A DNA stretch of 64,000 bases from an uncultured SAR86 cluster bacterium (GTDB lineage Bacteria; Pseudomonadota; Gammaproteobacteria; Magnimaribacterales; AG-339-G14): NCBI GenBank assembly GCA_902525735.1, contig CABZIF010000003.1:51447-115446 (forward strand). Reading direction: 5' to 3'. The notes under the pieces are model-generated. The model searched no databases and was not told where the DNA came from. It saw only the letters and a program-made list of their open reading frames with translations. Shown piece after piece: positions 57,667-64,000 of this stretch (within the stretch, counting starts at the first letter, position 1; each line of letters starts with the position of its first letter). The translations under genes and the position numbers were made by a program.

Positions 57667-59652
57667 ATGGCTTCTATGTTAATTATTCCACCATTATTTG
57701 GAATTACAGGATTGTTGGTTGCACTTTTAATATACTTTGTGGTTCTTAAATACGATGGCGGAACAGATAAAGTAAAAAAAATTGCAGATCAGATACACCT
57801 TGGTGCGATGGTATTCATGCGAAGAGAGTATTCATATCTTTTTATTTTTGTGACCGTTCTAATCATTCTTACATACTTGGCATTAGGTCTTAATACTGCG
57901 ATAGCTGTTACAGCAGGAGCAATTTCATCTTCTCTTGCGGGTTGGTTGGGAATGTTTTCCGCAACGAAAGCAAATTCTAGAACAGCTACGGCAGCAGCTA
58001 ATCAAGGTGCTAAAACAGCTTTATCTATAGCCTTTTATGGAGGATCTATCATGGGCCTTTGCGTTGCTTCTTTAGGTTTAGTGGGTTTAGGTGGTTTGTA
58101 TTTTTATTTTGGAGGAGATCCGGATACGGCAAGAGCAATAGAAGGATTTGGAATGGGAGCTTCTTGTGTAGCTTTATTCTCAAGAGTAGGAGGAGGAATT
58201 TTTACAAAGAGTGCGGATGTTGGAGCTGATTTGGTTGGAAAAATAGAGGCAGGTATTCCGGAAGATGATCCGAGAAACCCAGGAGTTATAGCTGATAACG
58301 TCGGTGATAATGTTGGCGATGTAGCTGGAATGGGCTCGGATATTTTTGAATCTTATTGCGGAGCAATGATCGCTTCTATAGCAATTGCTGCTACCCTCGA
58401 TGATTCCGGAAGAATGCTTTTACCTTTAGCACTAGCATCAATAGGGTTAATTTCATCTATTCTAGGAATACTTATTGTTAAGGCCGCCTCATCTCTTGAT
58501 GCTGATGTGGCTTTAAGGACTGGAACAATAGGTTCGGCTGTCATATTTATAATTATTGCCTTCTTCCTAACCCAATCCATGTTAGGCGAGGATGGACTAA
58601 ATGTTTGGTTGGCTGTCTTAACTGGCGCTGTTGGAGGAGTTTTGATTGGTTTAATCACAGAATACTATACTGGCAGCAAGCCGGTTGAGGATATAGCAAA
58701 ATCAGGAGAAACTGGCTCAGCTACCGTCATGATCACCGGACTGGCTGTCGGAATGCAATCTGTCGTAATACCGATATTAGTTTTAGCTTCGATAATTTGG
58801 ATTTCGACCTATTTAACAGGTTTATACGGAGTTGGAATTGCTGCAGTAGGTATGCTTGCAACTGTCGGAATAACAATGGCAATTGACGCTTATGGACCAG
58901 TTGCAGATAACGCTGGCGGCATAGCTGAAATGGCTGGTATGGGAGAAGAAACAAGAAAGATTACTGACTCATTGGATGAAGTAGGTAATTCTACTGCAGC
59001 TATAGGAAAAGGTTTTGCAATCGGAGCAGCAGCTTTAGCTGCTCTGGCAATCATTGCAGCTTTCGTAGAAACAATTGCTCACAGCAGAGGAGGCGAATTT
59101 GTTTTATTACTTTCAGATCCTAAAGTCTTAGTAGGAATGTTCATTGGTATTTCTATTCCATTTTTAATTTCTTCTATAACAATGACTGCTGTGGGCGATG
59201 CAGCATTTGAAATGATTAATGAAATTAGAAGACAGTTCAAGGAAATACCAGGACTTTTAGAAGGAAATGCTGAACCAGACACAGCAAAATGTGTAGATAT
59301 TGCAACTTCAGCTGCATTAAAAAGGATGTTACTGCCAGGAATCATTGCCGTCTCTGCTCCTGTAGTTGTTGGGTTTGGTCTTGGAGCTGAATCTTTAGGA
59401 GGAATGTTAGGTGGAGGTCTTATTGGTTGTGTCTCTATGGCTTTAATGATGGCAAATGCAGGGGGTGCATGGGATAACGCTAAAAAATATATAGAAAAAG
59501 GAAATCTTGGAGGCAAAGGTACTGATACTCATGCTGCGGCAGTAGTTGGCGACACTGTAGGAGATCCTTTTAAAGATACTTCTGGACCATCTATGAATAT
59601 CTTAATAAATGTTATGGCGATTGTGAGCTTGGTAATTTCTCCACTGCTTTGA
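57667..59652 (+). CDS. hppA: Membrane-bound ion-pumping pyrophosphatase HppA
   Basis: A 661-residue integral membrane pyrophosphatase with about 16 helices, coupling PPi hydrolysis to ion export. The catalytic loop [25 protein letters not shown] (about 194-218), [19 protein letters not shown] and [19 protein letters not shown] are complete. The K+ signature is [14 protein letters not shown]: Ala444 and Gly447 at the positions where K+-independent enzymes have Lys and Thr. This predicts the K+-dependent class, which includes both H+ and Na+ pumps. A strong GGAGGAG Shine-Dalgarno precedes the ATG, and TTGACA at 57620-57625 may be a promoter -35. The gene ends in a clear terminator. Confidence 0.96.
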   Translation: MASMLIIPPLFGITGLLVALLIYFVVLKYDGGTDKVKKIADQIHLGAMVFMRREYSYLFIFVTVLIILTYLALGLNTAIAVTAGAISSSLAGWLGMFSATKANSRTATAAANQGAKTALSIAFYGGSIMGLCVASLGLVGLGGLYFYFGGDPDTARAIEGFGMGASCVALFSRVGGGIFTKSADVGADLVGKIEAGIPEDDPRNPGVIADNVGDNVGDVAGMGSDIFESYCGAMIASIAIAATLDDSGRMLLPLALASIGLISSILGILIVKAASSLDADVALRTGTIGSAVIFIIIAFFLTQSMLGEDGLNVWLAVLTGAVGGVLIGLITEYYTGSKPVEDIAKSGETGSATVMITGLAVGMQSVVIPILVLASIIWISTYLTGLYGVGIAAVGMLATVGITMAIDAYGPVADNAGGIAEMAGMGEETRKITDSLDEVGNSTAAIGKGFAIGAAALAALAIIAAFVETIAHSRGGEFVLLLSDPKVLVGMFIGISIPFLISSITMTAVGDAAFEMINEIRRQFKEIPGLLEGNAEPDTAKCVDIATSAALKRMLLPGIIAVSAPVVVGFGLGAESLGGMLGGGLIGCVSMALMMANAGGAWDNAKKYIEKGNLGGKGTDTHAAAVVGDTVGDPFKDTSGPSMNILINVMAIVSLVISPLL

Positions 59653-59655
59653 ATT

Positions 59656-59681
59656 AAAAATCGATTTGAAATCGGCTTTTT
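59656..59681. terminator. Bidirectional terminator between hppA and recG
   Basis: A stem-loop AAAAATCGATT-tga-AATCGGCTTTTT (one G-T pair and one mismatch) lies 4 bases after the hppA stop. It is flanked by T-runs on either strand, so it can end hppA and the convergent recG transcript. Its last bases overlap the recG stop codon. It is the only clear intrinsic terminator seen in the window. Confidence 0.75.
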
Positions 59682-61785
59682 ATTGAGCAGATATTAAATC
59701 TTGTTTATTACCTATCCATCTCTTCATTAGAATTTCTACTTCATTTGGTGAAGAAATAAGAATATTTGCAAGTTTTTCAGCGCTATCTAAATGATGAGCA
59801 TCTCTCATTAAATCAGCTATTTTAAGTTCCATTCCTCCAGATTGTTTAGTTCCTAAAATTTCTCCTGAACCTCTTATCTTCATGTCTATTTCTGAAATTT
59901 TAAAACCATCAGTCGTTTCTTTCATAGCTGCCATTCTAGACTCAGCAACTTCTCCAAGTTTTCCTTGATAAAGAAGAACACAATGAGCATTCATATCTGG
60001 ACCTCTTCCTACTCTCCCTCTTAGTTGATGTAATTGAGATAATCCTAGTCTTTCTGCATTTTCAATAATCATTAAGCTAGCATTTGGGACGTCCATTCCA
60101 ACTTCTATTACAGTCGTGCAAACAAGGACATCTATCTCTCCAGTTCTAAAATCTTCTATGACTGTATCTTTTTGAGATTTATTTAATTTACTATGCACCA
60201 ATCCAACCTTTAGATTTTTACTCTTCTCTGAAATCCAATCTTTTGCTGATTCTGCCGCTTGAACATCAAGACTTTCAGATTCTTCGATCATTGTGCAGAG
60301 CCAGAAAGCCTGATTCCCTTCAGAGCATATTATTTCAAGCCGCTTTACCAGCTCATCTTTCTTGTCATTTGACATGACCGAAGTAATAACGGGATTTCTT
60401 CCTGGAGGCATTTCATCAATTTTAGAGACACTGAGGTCTGCAAAAATGGTCATTGCCAAAGTTCTAGGTATAGGTGTTGCAGTCATAAAAAGCTGATGAG
60501 GCAAGAGCTTTCTTTTTGATTTTTGAAGCATTTCAAATCTTTGCTTAACACCAAATCTTTGCTGTTCATCAACAACAACGAGAGATAGATTTTTCATTGA
60601 CACTCTTTCTTGAAAAACTGAATGCGTTCCAATAAGGATTTTTGTTTTTCCAGAACGTAAATTTTGATCTATTTTTTCCCATTCTTTCTTTTTTGTTTTT
60701 CCAGTTAGAAGATCGATTTGGATATTTTCACTTGCAAACCAAATCGCGAAATTTTTGAAGTGTTGTTCCGCTAAGACTTCTGTGGGACAAAGAAGAACTG
60801 ACTGAAGATCACTTTTTGCGCAAGTCAACATTGCGGCAGCAGCAACCACAGTTTTTCCTGATCCTACATCTCCTTGAACAAGCCTTCTCATTGGCCTAGA
60901 GTTGTTCATATCCTCTTGGATTTCTTCAATAACTCTCCCTTGGGCATTTGTAAGGGAAAAGGGAAGGCACTTATAAAAAGAAAGTAATAATTCTTTATTA
61001 TAATTAATGCTTGCTGCTTTCATTTCATCTACTCTCTTGGTGGAGATTTTCACTCCAATCAAGTTTGTAATTAACTCTTCGATAATTAATCTTTTTTGAG
61101 CAGGATGCTCAAACCGTTTAATTTTAAAAATATCGTCGTCAATAGAAGGGTTGTGAATTATTTTTAATGCTTCTTTTATGGATAGATTTGAGATTTTTTC
61201 ATTCAAGAAAGTTTTATCTATATTTTCTTCATTTAAATTAGATTCGTTAATTTTTTTGATGCAATTTTGAATGATATTTCTTAATCTATATTGGGTAATT
61301 TTACTGGACCCTAAGGAATATACTGGTGTAAGAGTATTATCAAGTGGTGGTCTGAATTTAGAATTAAAGATTTTATAACTTGGATGAAAGACTTCTAATT
61401 TATTACCGGAGTTTCTTACAACTCCATAAAGCCTTACAGATAGACCTTTTTCAAAAGATTTAGCTTGTTGCTGTGAAAAGAAAAATAATCTTATTTGTAA
61501 AAAACCAGTTCCATCAGTAATTCTTGCAAAAAAAGCTCTTCTGCCTGGATAATAAATTTTACTCTCTATTATTTCTCCTTCGACTTGAAAAGGTTGACCA
61601 GGTACTAAATCTTTAATTTGAGTGAGTTTTGTTCTATTTTCGTAACTTTTAGGAAGCAAGAAAAGCGCATCTTCCACAAAGTTAATGCCTATTTTCTCTA
61701 GTTGAGATTTTATTTTGGGACCAACTCCTTTTATTTTATCTATTGGAGAATTTAAAGAATTATTTTCCACTTCCTTTATACGCAA
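59680..61785 (-). CDS. recG: ATP-dependent DNA helicase RecG
   Basis: A 701-residue helicase that remodels stalled replication forks and Holliday junctions. The N-terminal wedge (OB) domain is followed by Walker [19 protein letters not shown] near 306, the DEAD-box variant [33 protein letters not shown] and the C-terminal helicase motif [15 protein letters not shown]. The given start is TTG (61785), overlapping ridA by 26 bases; GTG at 61770 is an alternative. There is no nearby ATG before conserved sequence. The order spoT-ridA-recG is known in gammaproteobacteria. Confidence 0.95.
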   Translation of the reverse strand: MRIKEVENNSLNSPIDKIKGVGPKIKSQLEKIGINFVEDALFLLPKSYENRTKLTQIKDLVPGQPFQVEGEIIESKIYYPGRRAFFARITDGTGFLQIRLFFFSQQQAKSFEKGLSVRLYGVVRNSGNKLEVFHPSYKIFNSKFRPPLDNTLTPVYSLGSSKITQYRLRNIIQNCIKKINESNLNEENIDKTFLNEKISNLSIKEALKIIHNPSIDDDIFKIKRFEHPAQKRLIIEELITNLIGVKISTKRVDEMKAASINYNKELLLSFYKCLPFSLTNAQGRVIEEIQEDMNNSRPMRRLVQGDVGSGKTVVAAAAMLTCAKSDLQSVLLCPTEVLAEQHFKNFAIWFASENIQIDLLTGKTKKKEWEKIDQNLRSGKTKILIGTHSVFQERVSMKNLSLVVVDEQQRFGVKQRFEMLQKSKRKLLPHQLFMTATPIPRTLAMTIFADLSVSKIDEMPPGRNPVITSVMSNDKKDELVKRLEIICSEGNQAFWLCTMIEESESLDVQAAESAKDWISEKSKNLKVGLVHSKLNKSQKDTVIEDFRTGEIDVLVCTTVIEVGMDVPNASLMIIENAERLGLSQLHQLRGRVGRGPDMNAHCVLLYQGKLGEVAESRMAAMKETTDGFKISEIDMKIRGSGEILGTKQSGGMELKIADLMRDAHHLDSAEKLANILISSPNEVEILMKRWIGNKQDLISAQ

Positions 61786-62146
61786 TAGTTTCTATTTCAA
61801 TGGAACTATTTTTAGGAAGTTTAGAGACCTCAAAAGCCGCTCTCGCTGGATAAGGTTTTACAAATAATTCGCTCATAATTTTATTTACTTTTTCAAAGTT
61901 ATCTAAATTATCTAATAAAATAGTTAACTTAATAACATCAGAAAAATCCATGTCAGCTTCGCTAAGAATTTTTTTTATATTTTTAAAAACCATCTTTATT
62001 TGATTATCTATACCTTCAACTATCTGCATTTTCTTTGGATCTAATGCGATCTGTCCAGAAACATAGAGAAAATCATTAATAAGAACAGCTTGAGAATAAG
62101 TGCCTATAGCAGATGGTGCATTATCGGTAGAAATTATTTTCTTCAT
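61760..62146 (-). CDS. ridA: RidA family enamine/imine deaminase
   Basis: A 128-residue YjgF/YER057c/UK114 protein hydrolysing reactive 2-aminoacrylate and related imines released by PLP enzymes. It has APSAIGTYSQAVLINDFLYVSGQIALDP, the catalytic Arg in KPYPARAAFEVSKLP, and the closing [10 protein letters not shown]. Length matches the family. It overlaps spoT by 4 bases and recG by 26 bases. Confidence 0.95.
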   Translation of the reverse strand: MKKIISTDNAPSAIGTYSQAVLINDFLYVSGQIALDPKKMQIVEGIDNQIKMVFKNIKKILSEADMDFSDVIKLTILLDNLDNFEKVNKIMSELFVKPYPARAAFEVSKLPKNSSIEIETIAYKGSGK

Positions 62147-64000
62147 TTAGAAACTAACTCTAATTTTTGGTCTTGATTATGAATTCTTACAACTGACATA
62201 ACATGATTTAATCTTCTCAATCTTCTCATGATTTTTGCAAGGTGTTGTCTATCCTTAACTTCGATTACAACAAACATTTGAATTGACGTTCCTGCAGGCG
62301 GATCCATTCTGAAGTTCACAATATTTGAATCAGCTTCGCTAATAGATGCAGATATTTCCGCAAGGAGACCAGGCCTATCATCTGATATAATCTTAATTTC
62401 TACGGAAAAGTCACCAACCACATCCTTTTCCCATTGCACGGGCGCACAATGAGCTGGATCTTTTCTCAAAGCTGTCATATTTTTGCATCGCTCAGTATGG
62501 ATTACGATACCCTTTTGATTAGAAAAATGAGCAATAATGTTATCTCCTGGTATAGGTTTACAACATGCCGCATAAGAAAGAACTAATCCCTCAGAACCAC
62601 TAATTTGGATATTTGAAAATTCAATTAAATCTTTTTGATCATAATCTAAAAATTGAATGATTTGATGCGCAACCACTAAACTGGATCTCTGTCCCGATCC
62701 AATCTGTTCTAATAATTCTCTTACGCTTTTTACATTAATTGCATCTAAAAGTTTAGTCATACGAGGTTTTGGAACATTTCTAAGTTTAATTCGATGCGGC
62801 CTTAAAGATTGCTCTAATAAATTTTTTCCGTATTTTCGGGCTTTGGATGCTTTTAAGTTTTTTGTTGAATTTCTAATGGCACTTCTAGCTCTGGAAGTCC
62901 TAACAAATTCTAACCAAGTAGGATTGGCCTGAGGATATTTGTCAGTAATGATATTAATTGTTTGTCCACTCTCAAGAGGAACACTAAGAGGTGCTAAGTT
63001 TTTATTAATTCTGCAACCTTTACAATGGAGTCCGATATCGGAATGAACGGCAAAAGCAAAATCTATAGGTGTTGAGTCTTTCGGAAGTTCGACAATATCT
63101 CCATTGGGAGTAAAAACATAAATTTCATTCGGAACTAAACCAGTTTTTATCACATCAATAAAGTCCTGAGGGTCATCAATATTTTTTTGAACTTCTACCA
63201 AAGTATTCACCCACCTTCTAGCCCTAGATTGAGCAGGATTATCTGCATGACCCGTTTTATAGAACCAATGTGCCGCAACTCCAAATTCAGCTAATTCATC
63301 CATATCATGAGTTCTAATTTGAATTTCAACAGGAAGCCCGTCAAAAGTCATAATTCCAGTATGTAAAGATTGATAAGAATTTGACTTAGGTATTGCAATA
63401 TAATCTTTAAATCTTCCTTCGATCGGCTTAAAAGAATTATGCAATATACCAAGAACTTTGTAGCAATCCATTGCATCATCAATAGTAATTTTAAAAGCAT
63501 ACACATCCATTACTTCTTCAAGTGATTTGGATTGTTTTTTCATTTTTTTAAAAATTCCATACAAATGCTTTCTTCTGCCATGAACTTGGCAAGGAATCTC
63601 GTTTTCATTCATTTTTTCTTTAATGGAACTTTCAATTTTTGAAAGAATTTTTTTTCTTCCTTTTGTTTTTTTATCAATTGCATTTTTTAAAACTTTGCTT
63701 CTAAAAGGATTTATCACCTCAAAGGCAATGTCTTCCAATTCTCTATATATTTGATGCATACCCAATCTGTGAGCAATTGGCGCATAAATTTCTAAAGTTT
63801 CCAGAGCAATTCTTTTTTGTCTTTCTTCACTTAAAAATTTAAGAGTTCTCATATTATGTAATCTGTCTGCAAGTTTCAGGACAATTACTCTGATATCTTG
63901 CGACATGGCAAGAACCATTTTTTGAAAATTTTCTGCTTGCTCTTCTTGTTTTGAATTTAAAGAAATTTTATCTAACTTACTTACACCATCCACTAGTTCC
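62143..64000 (-). CDS. spoT: Bifunctional (p)ppGpp synthase/hydrolase SpoT (5' end missing)
   Basis: About 619 C-terminal residues of the stringent-response enzyme; the start lies beyond the right edge (family about 700). The visible part begins inside the hydrolase domain (ELVDGVSKL, VLKLADRLHNMRTLKFL, APIAHRLGMHQIYRELEDIAF). It then shows the synthetase domain with an RxKD-type motif (GRFKDYIAIPKSNSYQSLHT, VEIQIRTHDMDELAEFGVAAHWFYK), the TGS domain (YVFTPNGDIVELPKDSTPIDFAFAVH) and a C-terminal ACT domain (DRPGLLAEISASISEADSNIVNF). The RxKD motif and intact hydrolase segment indicate SpoT/Rel rather than RelA. It is the first gene of the spoT-ridA-recG run. Confidence 0.95.
   Translation of the reverse strand, partial: ELVDGVSKLDKISLNSKQEEQAENFQKMVLAMSQDIRVIVLKLADRLHNMRTLKFLSEERQKRIALETLEIYAPIAHRLGMHQIYRELEDIAFEVINPFRSKVLKNAIDKKTKGRKKILSKIESSIKEKMNENEIPCQVHGRRKHLYGIFKKMKKQSKSLEEVMDVYAFKITIDDAMDCYKVLGILHNSFKPIEGRFKDYIAIPKSNSYQSLHTGIMTFDGLPVEIQIRTHDMDELAEFGVAAHWFYKTGHADNPAQSRARRWVNTLVEVQKNIDDPQDFIDVIKTGLVPNEIYVFTPNGDIVELPKDSTPIDFAFAVHSDIGLHCKGCRINKNLAPLSVPLESGQTINIITDKYPQANPTWLEFVRTSRARSAIRNSTKNLKASKARKYGKNLLEQSLRPHRIKLRNVPKPRMTKLLDAINVKSVRELLEQIGSGQRSSLVVAHQIIQFLDYDQKDLIEFSNIQISGSEGLVLSYAACCKPIPGDNIIAHFSNQKGIVIHTERCKNMTALRKDPAHCAPVQWEKDVVGDFSVEIKIISDDRPGLLAEISASISEADSNIVNFRMDPPAGTSIQMFVVIEVKDRQHLAKIMRRLRRLNHVMSVVRIHNQDQKLELVSK

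Noticed and set aside
59079..59516. Long antisense frames inside hppA (also 58353-58658 and 58733-58954)
   Set aside because: They are shadows of the well-conserved hppA sequence, Pro/Ile-rich with no recognisable domain or Shine-Dalgarno.
1..64000. CRISPR arrays, insertion sequences, integrases, phage genes or rRNA
   Set aside because: No regularly spaced repeats, transposase motifs, attachment-site duplication or rRNA sequence were recognised; the tRNA-Phe gene shows no repeated 3' fragment nearby.

Overview
The window is a dense, AT-rich (by eye roughly one third G+C) bacterial chromosome segment. Its backbone is clearly gammaproteobacterial: rpoH, trmB-rdgB-metW-metX-yggT-proC-yggS, a Vibrio/Shewanella-style second TonB system, yggX-mutY, hisBHAF and ntrBC, hspQ, zapE, and spoT-ridA-recG. 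Much of the local gene order resembles that remembered for Pseudomonas. Small proteins, almost no intergenic DNA, many 1-17 bp overlaps and convergent genes sharing stop-codon bases point to a streamlined marine lineage. A SAR86-like or related uncultivated gammaproteobacterium is my best guess, from genome style and not from a marker gene.

Layout. 1-1283: end of a TRAP transporter, with a frameshifted small subunit. 1310-4019: yaaA, a dienoyl-CoA isomerase-like crotonase, a 56-residue unknown protein and cysQ. 4075-6594: rpoH-thiS-thiG-trmB. 13016 back to 6563: an eight-gene minus-strand run, efp-argS-yggS-proC-yggT-metX-metW-rdgB. 13194-18412: six-gene TonB energisation operon (DUF3450, long ExbB/TtpC, ExbB, ExbD, TonB, TPR). 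21275 back to 18409: TauE/SafE-lgt-thyA-folA. 21333-24426: NRDE/TANGO2, rppH, HAD phosphatase, aspartate aminotransferase. 25858-24423: zapE and hspQ. 25855-32175: accessory redox and small-molecule genes (ABM monooxygenase, GST, DUF1295, nitronate monooxygenase, Coq4-like, atypical SDR, Zn-ADH, DUF1330, winged-helix regulator). 32275-35694: Anbu proteasome-like protein, divergent from an ATP-grasp/alpha-E pair and a two-helix membrane protein. 36731-36806: tRNA-Phe. 36873-43726: FAD oxidoreductase, GPH sugar symporter, a Gfo/Idh/MocA-aldo/keto reductase fusion and a GH3 glycosidase with PA14. 43738-53502: yggX, mutY, hisBHAF, gpmA, rhodanese, ntrC, ntrB, a eukaryotic-type glutamine synthetase II, yqiA and yqiB homologues. 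53538-64000: AlkA-type glycosylase, DUF482 acyltransferase, ubiA, rubredoxin, DAACS symporter, membrane pyrophosphatase, recG, ridA and truncated spoT. No stretch above 300 bases lacks a gene; the largest gap (13017-13193) is 177 bases.

The most unusual points are: two adjacent genes whose only plausible start codon is AUU behind strong Shine-Dalgarno sequences; the intact two-enzyme Gfo/AKR fusion in a sugar-uptake cluster; the Anbu/ATP-grasp/alpha-E module without its usual transglutaminase; glutamine synthetase II beside ntrBC, separated by a 106-base spacer that can fold into a compact three-way junction; a Coq4-type metalloprotein; an SDR lacking its catalytic Tyr/Lys; and repeated convergent stop-codon overlaps. 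No mobile element, CRISPR array, phage gene or rRNA was seen.
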